A stretch of DNA of 7,815 nt from Lamprobacter sp046541315 (lineage in GTDB: Bacteria > Pseudomonadota > Gammaproteobacteria > Chromatiales > Chromatiaceae): positions 1 through 7,815 of the forward strand of contig NZ_JBKHDN010000133.1 in assembly GCF_046541315.1 (NCBI RefSeq), given 5' to 3'. The position numbers and the translations under genes are program-made. Positions within the stretch are counted from its first letter, which is position 1, and each line of letters opens with the position of its first letter. The notes beneath the pieces were generated by a model. It had not been told where the DNA came from, made no database searches, and worked only from the letters and a program-made list of their open reading frames with translations. Below are positions 1 to 7,815 of this stretch, one piece after another.

Positions 1-26
1 GATGACCAATGCTCGCGCCGGTCGCG

Positions 27-44
27 GGGTGTCTTCGGGCACCC
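27..44 (+). other. Small UUCG-capped inverted repeat downstream of murJ
   Basis: GGGTGTC and GGCACCC flank the loop TTCG. Read on the + strand this is a seven-pair stem with one G-U pair, closed by C(UUCG)G, a well-known very stable tetraloop. It lies about 38 bases beyond the murJ stop. Read on the murJ (minus) strand the G-U pair becomes an A-C mismatch and the loop is CGAA, so the fold is weaker in that direction. No T-run follows on either side. I found no gene in bases 1-81, so the role is unknown; it may mark the 3' end of a transcript. Confidence 0.3.
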
Positions 45-81
45 GTGAATGCCGACCGTGGCGATGATGAAGGCACCGGCA

Positions 82-1626
82 TCAGGCCGCCGGATTCATC
101 CGGAGCAGATGTCGCGGCCGAATGCCGAATGCCAGCGCAAGCAGCAGATAGCTCAACCCACCGATCAGGATCAGCCCGCTCAGGCGCATCAGGCGCTCGC
201 CAAAATCCCAGACGGTCCAAAACGGCGTCGGCCCGCTCAGCCACCAGAGCGCGAGGCCCATCGCAAGGCTGGCCAGCAGACCCTTGGCGAGCAGCAGCCA
301 CCAGCCGGGCAGGGGCCGATAGATGCCCTGCTTGAGCAGCACGATGAACAGGAGCAGCGCGTTGACGCTGGCGGCGATGATGGTCGCCAGCGCCAGCCCG
401 GCATGGCCGAGCGGAAACATCAGGATCAGGTTGAAGACGATGTTGGTCAGCATCGCGACCACGGCGATCCTGACCGGCGTCTTCATATCCTGGCGGCTGT
501 AGAAGCCGGGGGCCAGAACCTTGACCCCCAGAAACGCCATCAGCCCGAGCGAATAGGCCATCAGGCTGCGCTCGGCCATGAGGACATCGTAGGCGGTGAA
601 TTCACCGGAATAGAACAGGGTCGCGATCATCGGGCCGGAGAGCACGAACAGCCCGACCGCCGCCGGCAGCCCGAGCAGCAGCACCCAGCGCAGGGCCCAG
701 TCCAGGGTCTGGGAAAAGGCCTCGGGGGATTGCGCCGCATGCTGGCGCGAGAGCTTGGGCAGGATCACGGTGCCGAGCGCGACACCGAGGATGCCGAGCG
801 GGAACTCCATCAGCCGATCGGAATAATAGAGCCAGGAGATGCTGCCGGTGGCCAGGAAAGACGCCAGCAGGGTATCGATGAGCAGGCTGATCTGGGTGAC
901 CGAGACCCCGAACAGGGCTGGAATCATCAACCGCACGATGCGACGCACGCCGGCGTCGCGCGGGCTGAGCCGGGGCCGGGGCAGCAATCGCAGCCGATGC
1001 AGGAAGGGCAGTTGGAACAGCAACTGCGCGATGCCGGCGATCAGCACCCCCCAGGCCAGCGCCATGATCGGTCGTTCCATTCGCGGCGCCAGCCAGAGCG
1101 CACAGCCGATCAGCGATAGATTCAGCAGCACCGGCGTGAAGGCCGGCACGCCGAAGCGGTCGTAGGTATTGAGGATGCCGCCAGCGAGCGCGGTCAGCGA
1201 GATGAACAGCAGATACGGGAAGGTCAGCCGCAGCATGTCGCTGGCCAGCAGCTGCTTGTTCGGATCGTCGGCGAAGCCGGGCGCGAAGATCAGCACCAGG
1301 ATCGGCGCGCCGAGCACGCCAAGCGCGGTGATCGCCACCAGGATGGCCCCGAGGGTGCCGGCGACATCGTCGACGAAGCGCTTCAGGGCCGCAAAGCCGC
1401 GTTGGGTCTTGTACTCGTTGAGCACCGGCACGAAGGCCATCGAGAAGGCGCCCTCGGCGAACAACCGGCGCATGAAGTTCGGGATCTTGAAGGCGACGAA
1501 GAAGGCATCGGTGCCGGCATCGGCGCCGAACAGACGGGCAATGATGAGATCCCGCACGAAGCCGAGGATGCGCGAGAGCAGGGTATTGCTCCCGACCTTG
1601 GCGATGGACGCGGCCAGCGATGCCAT
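82..1626 (-). CDS. murJ: Lipid II flippase MurJ (MviN family)
   Basis: This is the inner-membrane flippase of the MOP superfamily that moves lipid II, the peptidoglycan precursor, from the cytoplasmic to the periplasmic face for wall assembly. The 514 residues match the usual family length of about 510 and are almost all hydrophobic helices, as expected for 14 membrane segments. The N-terminus carries SRILGFVRD (18-26), TDAFFVAFKIPN (39-50) and RRLFAEGAFS (53-62). Residues Arg19, Arg25, Asp40, Arg53, Arg271 and Glu274 (in SDRLMEFP) correspond, shifted by one, to the cavity residues Arg18, Arg24, Asp39, Arg52, Arg270 and Glu273 of E. coli MurJ. The ATG start has AGAAGG eight bases upstream, and the gene ends in TGA. 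It is divergent from rpsT. In related genomes ribF and ileS often follow murJ; that region lies outside this window. Confidence 0.97.
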   Translation of the reverse strand: MASLAASIAKVGSNTLLSRILGFVRDLIIARLFGADAGTDAFFVAFKIPNFMRRLFAEGAFSMAFVPVLNEYKTQRGFAALKRFVDDVAGTLGAILVAITALGVLGAPILVLIFAPGFADDPNKQLLASDMLRLTFPYLLFISLTALAGGILNTYDRFGVPAFTPVLLNLSLIGCALWLAPRMERPIMALAWGVLIAGIAQLLFQLPFLHRLRLLPRPRLSPRDAGVRRIVRLMIPALFGVSVTQISLLIDTLLASFLATGSISWLYYSDRLMEFPLGILGVALGTVILPKLSRQHAAQSPEAFSQTLDWALRWVLLLGLPAAVGLFVLSGPMIATLFYSGEFTAYDVLMAERSLMAYSLGLMAFLGVKVLAPGFYSRQDMKTPVRIAVVAMLTNIVFNLILMFPLGHAGLALATIIAASVNALLLFIVLLKQGIYRPLPGWWLLLAKGLLASLAMGLALWWLSGPTPFWTVWDFGERLMRLSGLILIGGLSYLLLALAFGIRPRHLLRMNPAA

Positions 1627-1682
1627 GGGTGCTGCCTTCTTGAGGACGCGCGAGCGCGCAATGCTTGAGCCAAAGAGGCGCG

Positions 1683-1688
1683 ATTATA
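1683..1688 (-). promoter_or_regulatory. Probable murJ promoter, -10 element
   Basis: On the minus strand this hexamer reads TATAAT, a perfect sigma-70 -10 box in otherwise GC-rich sequence. It would start transcription near 1676, giving murJ a leader of about 50 bases. The -35 position at 17-base spacing (1706-1711, TCCGCA on the minus strand) matches only three of six consensus bases and is overlapped by an inverted repeat. The promoter may therefore be weak or depend on an activator. Confidence 0.5.
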
Positions 1689-1709
1689 GGGGATCGCACG
1701 CGCGCTGCG

Positions 1710-1729
1710 GATCGGCTCTGCGGCCGATC
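1710..1729. repeat. Inverted repeat in the murJ-rpsT spacer (first of three)
   Basis: GATCGGC and GCCGATC form a perfect seven-pair inverted repeat around a six-base loop (TCTGCG). It overlaps the expected -35 position of the murJ promoter, so it could be a protein-binding site or a hairpin in a transcript crossing the spacer. No T-run follows on either strand, so it does not look like a classical intrinsic terminator. Confidence 0.4.
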
Positions 1730-1757
1730 GGCAAGCAAACCCAGGACATCCGGTTAG

Positions 1758-1788
1758 GCGAGCCGATGCGAAACGGCCTGCGGCTCGC
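1758..1788. repeat. Inverted repeat in the murJ-rpsT spacer (second of three)
   Basis: GCGAGCCG (1758-1765) and CGGCTCGC (1781-1788) form a perfect eight-pair inverted repeat around a 15-base loop. It sits between the two divergent promoters, about 23 bases before the rpsT -35 box. The arms could be a dyad operator or a transcript hairpin. Some chance pairing is expected in GC-rich DNA, but eight perfect pairs beside two other repeats is notable. Confidence 0.4.
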
Positions 1789-1790
1789 TG

Positions 1791-1806
1791 CGGATGGTCG
1801 CATCCG
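1791..1806. repeat. Inverted repeat just upstream of the rpsT -35 box (third of three)
   Basis: CGGATG and CATCCG form a perfect six-pair inverted repeat around GTCG, ending four bases before the TTGACA of the rpsT promoter. This is a typical place for a protein that contacts RNA polymerase, but it could equally be a small hairpin in RNA reading through from either side. The site does not resemble a regulator motif that I recognise. Confidence 0.35.
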
Positions 1807-1810
1807 AGGA

Positions 1811-1840
1811 TTGACAACGACTCGCCTTGCGAGCGATCAT
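1811..1840 (+). promoter_or_regulatory. Probable rpsT sigma-70 promoter
   Basis: A perfect -35 box TTGACA lies at 1811-1816. At 18-base spacing, GATCAT (1835-1840) matches four of six -10 consensus bases. The predicted start is near 1847, giving a leader of about 56 bases before the UUG start of S20. A perfect -35 with a fair -10 suits a highly expressed ribosomal protein gene. Additional promoters further upstream cannot be excluded; E. coli rpsT has two. Confidence 0.55.
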
Positions 1841-1846
1841 AGCCGG

Positions 1847-1895
1847 CTAGGCGTGTGAACGCCAACGAATCTATCCGATCCGCCAAGCCTAGGAG
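1847..1895 (+). promoter_or_regulatory. rpsT leader with possible Shine-Dalgarno-masking pairing
   Basis: CTAGGC at 1847-1852 is the exact reverse complement of GCCTAG at 1887-1892, whose last two bases are the first two of the ribosome-binding sequence AGGAG (1891-1895). An alternative pairing, GGCG (1850-1853) with CGCC (1860-1863), uses the same 5' bases and would free the ribosome-binding site. The two folds exclude each other. E. coli S20 represses its own translation, so a leader switch is plausible here. However, the stems are short and the predicted transcript start falls right at the first arm. Confidence 0.3.
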
Positions 1896-1902
1896 ATCAC
1901 TC

Positions 1903-2166
1903 TTGGCCAACACCGTACAAGCCCGCAAGCGCGCCCGCCAGGCAGAGCGTCATCGCCAGCGCAACGCCGCCCAACGCAGTACCCTGCGTACCGCGATGAA
2001 GAAGGTTCTGAAGGCTGCCGCCGCTGGCGACCATGCCAGCGCCGCCGATGCCTACAAGAAGGCCGTCCCGGTCATCGACCGCGCTGCCGGCAAGGGGCTG
2101 ATCCATGCCCACAAGGCGGCTCGCCATAAATCGCGGCTGAATGCCCGCGTCAAGGCGCTCGCCTGA
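1903..2166 (+). CDS. rpsT: 30S ribosomal protein S20, UUG start
   Basis: S20 binds 16S rRNA early in assembly of the small subunit. The 87-residue product, the same length as E. coli S20, is highly basic and Ala-rich. It begins MANTVQARKRARQAERHRQ and ends near HKAARHKSRLNARVKALA, both family hallmarks. I chose the TTG at 1903 because homologues start exactly at MANT and AGGAG lies seven bases upstream. An in-frame ATG at 1855 would add 16 residues without family support. E. coli rpsT also starts with UUG, and there the weak codon takes part in autogenous translational control; the same may apply here, but that is inference. The gene is divergent from murJ, has its own promoter and is followed by a strong hairpin. 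Confidence 0.96.
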   Translation: MANTVQARKRARQAERHRQRNAAQRSTLRTAMKKVLKAAAAGDHASAADAYKKAVPVIDRAAGKGLIHAHKAARHKSRLNARVKALA

Positions 2167-2194
2167 TCGAGCCTCCGCTCCAGCGCGGCCATCC

Positions 2195-2229
2195 CTTCGC
2201 TGAGCGGCCGCCACCGGCGGCCGGCGAAG
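2195..2229 (+). terminator. Strong two-tier hairpin after rpsT, no U-tract
   Basis: An inner stem CGGCCGCC / GGCGGCCG (eight perfect pairs, loop ACC) sits inside an outer stem CTTCGC / GCGAAG (six perfect pairs). The two are separated only by a TGAG bulge on the 5' side. It starts 28 bases after the rpsT stop. The bases that follow (TGTCCAAACCC) contain no T-run, so it is not a textbook intrinsic terminator. It may instead protect the rpsT 3' end from exonucleases, or reduce read-through into the next gene. Confidence 0.5.
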
Positions 2230-2286
2230 TGTCCAAACCCTTGCTGCGCTGCTGCCACCTGCTCAGCGAGCGTCTCGAGGCCTGAC

Positions 2287-3366
2287 GTGCCTCACCTGTT
2301 CGTCGCCGTGACCGCCCATGGCTACGGCCATCTGGCCCAGGTCGCGCCGGTCGTCAGCGAGCTGAAGCGCCGTCTCCCGGATCTTCGCATCAGTCTGCAA
2401 GGCAACATCGCCCCTGCCTTCGCCAACGCCCGCTTGCCGGCGGGCTATCGCCATATCCCCTCCGCGGCCGATGTGCCGCTGCCGATGGACGGCCCATTGA
2501 CGACGCGCTGGGCCGACGGGCTGGCGGACTATCTGGCCTTCGACCTCGACTACCCGGCGCATCGGGCACGACAGCGTCGGCTGTTCGAGCAGACGCGCCC
2601 GGATCTGGTGCTCGCCGACATCCCCTGGCTGCCGCTCGATGTCGCCCGCTCGATGGGCATTGCCTGCGCCGGACTCTGCTCGTTGAGCTGGTACGACATC
2701 CTGATCGAGAGCCCGGTTGGCGATCGGCTACCGACAGCCTTCGCGCAGCGAATGCAGCGCGCTTACAGTGGCGCGGACCTCTTCTTGCGGCCCACGCCCT
2801 CGATGCCGATGCGCTGGTTGCCGAACGGGCGCGATATCGGGCCGATCGCGCAGCCGCGCCGGCGCGATCCGCTGCGCTTGCGCGAGCGTGTCGGGCGCCC
2901 CGCCACGGAGTCCCTGGTGCTGATGCAGTTCGGTGGCACCGGCCATTTGCGGCTCGGCGGCGCTTCGCGACTGATGGACGGCGTGCATCTGCTGAGTCCG
3001 AATGCCGATGCCGCGCGCGGGCGCGATGACCTGACGCCGATCGAGACCGCAGGCGGCACGGTGCTTGAGGTGCTCGCGAGCTGTGACGCGCTGATCACCA
3101 AGCCCGGTTACGGGACCTTCGCCGAGGCCGCCTGCAACGGTATCCCGGTACTGTCGGTTGAGCGCCGCGATTGGCCGGAGAGCCGCTGGTTGGTCGACTG
3201 GCTCGCCGAGCAGGTGCCGCTGCGCGAGGTCAGCGCAAGCGACTTCGCCGCCGCTGGGATTCGCGAGCCGTTGGCTGAGCTGCTCGCCGAGGGCATCGCC
3301 GAGCCCGTTGCGCCGACTGGCGTCGCCGAGGCCGCCGACCTCTTGCTCGATCTGCTTGCACGATGA
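2287..3366 (+). CDS. Uncharacterised MurG-like GT-B-fold protein, related to the N-terminal domain of L-arabinokinases
   Basis: The 359 residues show the two-domain plan of GT-B glycosyltransferases. The N-terminus begins with a beta strand followed by HGYGH (11-15), comparable to the glycine-rich loop of MurG. DLVLADIPW (106-114) and a Ser-Trp turn (CSLSWYD, 131-137) follow. The second domain starts with VLMQFGGTGH (211-220) and contains TKPGYGTFAEAACNGIP (271-287), the usual nucleotide-sugar binding region with a Glu at 280. The KPGYGT...E segment and the SW turn resemble the N-terminal glycosyltransferase-like domain of plant L-arabinokinases, but no GHMP kinase domain is present. There is no signal peptide or membrane helix, so the protein is probably cytoplasmic. 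The start is GTG with GAGG six bases upstream. Donor, acceptor and even catalytic activity are unknown, and the neighbours give no clue. Confidence 0.8.
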   Translation: MPHLFVAVTAHGYGHLAQVAPVVSELKRRLPDLRISLQGNIAPAFANARLPAGYRHIPSAADVPLPMDGPLTTRWADGLADYLAFDLDYPAHRARQRRLFEQTRPDLVLADIPWLPLDVARSMGIACAGLCSLSWYDILIESPVGDRLPTAFAQRMQRAYSGADLFLRPTPSMPMRWLPNGRDIGPIAQPRRRDPLRLRERVGRPATESLVLMQFGGTGHLRLGGASRLMDGVHLLSPNADAARGRDDLTPIETAGGTVLEVLASCDALITKPGYGTFAEAACNGIPVLSVERRDWPESRWLVDWLAEQVPLREVSASDFAAAGIREPLAELLAEGIAEPVAPTGVAEAADLLLDLLAR

Positions 3367-3472
3367 ACTGCTGACCCAGCTCGCGCGTGACGGGCGAGGG
3401 CCCTGGGGCGCGCGATCATCGCGTCGTGTGCCTTGACTCGCGGACAAGCTGGACCTGTAGACACGGGACTCG

Positions 3473-3493
3473 TCGGCGCGTTTGGCGCGCCGA
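3473..3493. terminator. GC-rich hairpin between convergent genes
   Basis: TCGGCGCG and CGCGCCGA form a perfect eight-pair stem around TTTGG. It lies in the 148-base spacer where the GT-B gene and parC converge, 22 bases beyond the parC stop and about 106 beyond the other. It could serve both directions, but no T-run follows on either strand, so termination there would have to be factor-assisted. A smaller near-palindrome, CGCGATCATCGCG, lies at 3411-3423. I see no gene in the spacer. Confidence 0.4.
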
Positions 3494-3514
3494 TCAGGCC
3501 CACACGCGACCGCG

Positions 3515-5764
<2,250 letters not shown>

Positions 5765-5885
5765 GCAATGAGGGTGGCGATCGGCGACAGCGGGCGGTTG
5801 CCGAGCGCCACTAGCGGCTGTTTGGTGACCGCTGGAGCGGGCCTAGGGCTGCGCTGGGGCGGCAAGGGAGGGGACAAAACGCGCA

Positions 5886-6419
5886 TCAGTGCGCGATCGT
5901 CGCCACGCCGTGGCCGAGCGAGGCGCTGACGATCATCGCCATGACCGTCAGTATCACCCAGGTCATGGCGCCGGCGATCAGGTCGTCGACGATGATGCCG
6001 ACGCCGCCAGTGAAGCGCTTCTCGGCCCAACTCACCGGCCAGGGCTTGTAGATATCGAACAGGCGGAACAACAGGAAGCCCATGATGATCCAGGCCAGGC
6101 TGACCACTGGTGCGGCGGCCATCGCCACCAGGAAACCGACGATCTCGTCCCAGACGATCGCGGGTGGATCCTCCTGGCCGAGTTCGGTGGCGACCTTGTC
6201 GCAGGCCCAGATGCCGACGCCGATCAGCGCCGCGACGGCGAGCAGGTAGACCAGCCCCGGCAGGTTGGCGAGCAGCAGATAGATCGGGATCGCGACCAGG
6301 GTGCCCATGGTGCCCGGCGCCTTCGGCGAGAGGCCGGCGCCGAAGCCATAGGCGATCAGGTGCTCGGGACGGCTGGGCTGAAAGGTCGGGGTGAGTTCAG
6401 CGTCGGAGGTCGTGCTCAT
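5886..6419 (-). CDS. pgpA: Phosphatidylglycerophosphatase A
   Basis: PgpA is an inner-membrane lipid phosphatase that converts phosphatidylglycerophosphate to phosphatidylglycerol. The 177-residue product has the family signature in order: GFGAGLSPKAPGTMGTL (25-41), VWDE (89-92), FRLFDIYKPWP (118-128) and GGVGIIVDDLIAG (138-150), the acidic residues being those expected to hold the metal. Hydrophobic stretches between them fit about four membrane helices. I chose the ATG at 6419 because AAGGAG stands seven bases upstream. An upstream in-frame start at 6509 would overlap the end of thiL and add 30 poorly conserved residues. The gene follows thiL by 61 bases, the usual gammaproteobacterial order nusB-thiL-pgpA, and is probably cotranscribed. 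Confidence 0.95.
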   Translation of the reverse strand: MSTTSDAELTPTFQPSRPEHLIAYGFGAGLSPKAPGTMGTLVAIPIYLLLANLPGLVYLLAVAALIGVGIWACDKVATELGQEDPPAIVWDEIVGFLVAMAAAPVVSLAWIIMGFLLFRLFDIYKPWPVSWAEKRFTGGVGIIVDDLIAGAMTWVILTVMAMIVSASLGHGVATIAH

Positions 6420-6480
6420 CGGTTGTCTCCTTAAAGAAGGTTGAAAGGCGTTGACAGAAGAATCGGCGGCTTGGGGGCCA

Positions 6481-7452
6481 TTATCCGGCGGGCGTTGCCT
6501 GGGCCGCAAAGTGATCGTAGCCGAGCGGTTCGCGGTGCCATCGATGGCCGTCGGCGGTCATCCAGCGCAGCCCAGGGCAGGCCTCGATCTCGCCGATCTG
6601 GGTCAGCGGACAACCGGCGGCGGCGGCGAGCACCTTCAGCTCGCCGATGTGCGTCGGTGGCAGGGTGAAGCAGAGTTCATAGTCATCGCCGGCACTGAGC
6701 GGCAGCGTCCAGTCGTTGTCGGCGGCAACCTCGCCGGCGACCTGATCGGCGAGCGGCAGCCGGTCGAGTTCGATGCGCGCGCCGCAGGCCGAGGCGCTGA
6801 GGATATGCCCGAGGTCCGAGGCCAGGCCGTCGGAGAGATCGATGGCGGCGGTGGCGACGCCGCGCAGCACTTCGCCAAGGGCCACGCGCGGTGTCGGGCG
6901 CTCGAGGCGCTGGCGCAGGTAGTCGCCGAGCGGCTCGCCGCGCTGCAGATGACGCAGCGCGAGTCCGGCGTCGCCGAGCGCGCCGCTGACGCAGACCAGA
7001 TCGCCGGGTTGCGCACCGGCGCGGCGCAGCGCATGGCCCTGGGGCACCAGCCCGTGCACCTGCACGGAAATCGTCAGCGGGCCGCGGGTCAGGTCACCGC
7101 CGACCAGACGCACGTCTTCCGCGCGCGCCAGCTCGGCGAAGCCGCGCGCGAAGGCGGCCAGCCAGGCCTCGTCGGCGGTCGGCAGGGTCAGGGCGAGGGT
7201 CGCCCAGGCCGGCTCGGCGCCGATCGCCGCGAGATCGCTGAGACCGACCGCGAGCGACTTGTGACCAAGCCCCCCGGGATCGGTCTCGGGCAGGAAATGC
7301 ACGCCGGCGACCAGGGTGTCGATGCTCAGCGCGAGTTCGCGGTCGGCCGGTACCCTGAGCAGGGCGCAGTCGTCGCCGACATCGAGCAGGACATCGTCGC
7401 GCGCCGCGCCGAGGCCGGTGAGGTGGCGCTGGATAAGCTCGAATTCGGACAT
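6481..7452 (-). CDS. thiL: Thiamine-monophosphate kinase
   Basis: ThiL phosphorylates thiamine monophosphate with ATP to give thiamine diphosphate, the active cofactor; it is a cytoplasmic enzyme of the PurM/AIRS-type ATP-binding fold. The 323 residues carry the family motifs in order: VGDDCALL (25-32), SIDTLVAGVHF (43-53), KSLAVGLSDLAAIGA (65-79), VGGDLTRGP (117-125), then a SGALGDA turn, AIDLSDGLASDLGHI, GDDYELCFT and a C-terminal GYDHF. The aspartates of GDD, SDL, GGD and SDG are the expected Mg/ATP ligands, and all are present. The ATG has AGAGGA eight bases upstream, and the stop is TAA. It lies between nusB and pgpA with short gaps and no evident terminator or TPP riboswitch, so it is probably expressed from an upstream operon promoter. 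Confidence 0.97.
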   Translation of the reverse strand: MSEFELIQRHLTGLGAARDDVLLDVGDDCALLRVPADRELALSIDTLVAGVHFLPETDPGGLGHKSLAVGLSDLAAIGAEPAWATLALTLPTADEAWLAAFARGFAELARAEDVRLVGGDLTRGPLTISVQVHGLVPQGHALRRAGAQPGDLVCVSGALGDAGLALRHLQRGEPLGDYLRQRLERPTPRVALGEVLRGVATAAIDLSDGLASDLGHILSASACGARIELDRLPLADQVAGEVAADNDWTLPLSAGDDYELCFTLPPTHIGELKVLAAAAGCPLTQIGEIEACPGLRWMTADGHRWHREPLGYDHFAAQATPAG

Positions 7453-7536
7453 CGCGATGGTCCTCTTGGCAATGCGCCGGGCGCGGTTAGATCGGAGGGT
7501 GAGATCGGCGTGACAGCGGATGCTTAAACCGGGCCG

Positions 7537-7815
7537 TTATACTCGAGTCTTGCGGGCCAACTCATCGGCGCGGGCCGTGCGCGCGACCCGGTCCAGCACC
7601 GCGTTCACATAGCGATGGCCCTGCTCGGCACCGAAGGCCTTGGCCAGCTCGACGGCCTCGTTGATGACCACGCGCACCGGCAATTCCGGGCTGAACAACA
7701 GCTCGTAGGTGCCGATGCGCAGGATATTGCGCTCGACCGGATCGAGGCTCTGCAACGAGCGATCGAGATTGCCGCGCAGGGCGTCGTCGATCTCGTCGGC
7801 CTTGTCCGGCACGCC
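7537..7815 (-). CDS. nusB: Transcription antitermination factor NusB, C-terminal part
   Basis: NusB pairs with S10 (NusE) on boxA RNA in the antitermination complex that keeps RNA polymerase moving through rRNA operons. The window holds the last 92 residues; the reading frame is still open at the right edge. NusB is normally about 140-160 residues, so roughly 50-70 N-terminal residues lie outside. The visible part includes DPVERNILRIGTYELL and VINEAVELAKAFGAEQGHRYVN followed by AVLDRVA, which match the C-terminal helices of E. coli NusB closely. A GTG at 7812 is in frame but is not a plausible start because the N-terminal helical half would be missing. The gene ends in TAA, 84 bases before thiL; in many gammaproteobacteria ribH lies just upstream. 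Confidence 0.95.
   Translation of the reverse strand, partial: GVPDKADEIDDALRGNLDRSLQSLDPVERNILRIGTYELLFSPELPVRVVINEAVELAKAFGAEQGHRYVNAVLDRVARTARADELARKTRV

Noticed and set aside
1..81. Start of ribF, often found after murJ in related genomes
   Set aside because: No start codon with a fitting N-terminal sequence is visible on the minus strand in these bases; the next gene lies outside the window.
49..1119. Long + strand open frame opposite murJ (356 codons)
   Set aside because: It is codon-aligned with murJ, is rich in Gln, Arg, Glu and Gly as expected from complementing a membrane protein gene, and shows no family motif. MurJ is unmistakable on the other strand.
1855..1902. Upstream GTG/ATG-type start adding 16 residues to S20
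   Set aside because: The added residues have no counterpart in the family, the start has no ribosome-binding site, and TTG at 1903 has AGGAG at seven bases and gives the canonical MANT N-terminus.
6420..6509. 30-residue N-terminal extension of PgpA from a start at 6509
   Set aside because: The extension overlaps the 3' end of thiL, and a strong AAGGAG stands seven bases before the ATG at 6419.
7489..7508. Direct repeat AGATCGG twice with a 13-base period in the nusB-thiL gap
   Set aside because: Only seven bases repeated twice in GC-rich sequence, with no promoter nearby; too little to call a regulatory site.
6451..7527. Long + strand open frame opposite thiL (358 codons)
   Set aside because: It is the same codon-aligned shadow effect. 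Its composition is low-complexity and ThiL is fully intact on the minus strand.
7453..7536. Possible TPP riboswitch before thiL
   Set aside because: The gap is only 84 bases and I could not find the conserved THI-box core or a supporting fold.

Overview
The window is a compact, GC-rich stretch of bacterial chromosome made almost entirely of housekeeping genes. The proteins read as gammaproteobacterial: ParC, ThiL, PgpA, MurJ, NusB and S20 all align residue by residue with their E. coli counterparts as I remember them. Two arrangements are also typical of that class: murJ divergent from rpsT, and nusB-thiL-pgpA in a row. The high GC content and avoidance of A/T-ending Leu and Ser codons would fit a group such as the Chromatiales (purple sulfur bacteria and relatives). 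That placement is inference, not proof.

Layout. On the left, murJ (lipid II flippase) runs leftwards from 1626 to 82, leaving 81 non-coding bases at the window edge. A 276-base divergent spacer (1627-1902) holds a consensus -10 for murJ, a consensus -35 for rpsT and three inverted repeats. rpsT (ribosomal protein S20) then runs rightwards from an unusual UUG start at 1903. A strong two-tier hairpin after rpsT separates it from an uncharacterised MurG-like, GT-B-fold protein (2287-3366). A short convergent spacer with a GC-rich hairpin (3367-3514) follows. The rest is one leftward series, in transcription order: nusB (cut by the right edge), thiL, pgpA and parC. Spacers are 84, 61 and 121 bases, with no clear terminator between the genes, so cotranscription is plausible.

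The genes do not form one pathway. They cover cell-wall precursor export (MurJ), translation (S20), transcription antitermination and rRNA synthesis (NusB), thiamine diphosphate synthesis (ThiL), phosphatidylglycerol synthesis (PgpA) and chromosome decatenation (ParC). The one gene without a known job is the glycosyltransferase-like ORF.

I found no mobile element, CRISPR array, tRNA, rRNA, prophage or defence gene, and nothing I would call a new system. The points most worth a second look are the unassigned GT-B protein, a leader element that could mask the S20 ribosome-binding site, the inverted repeats in the murJ-rpsT spacer, and the missing Shine-Dalgarno sequence before parC.
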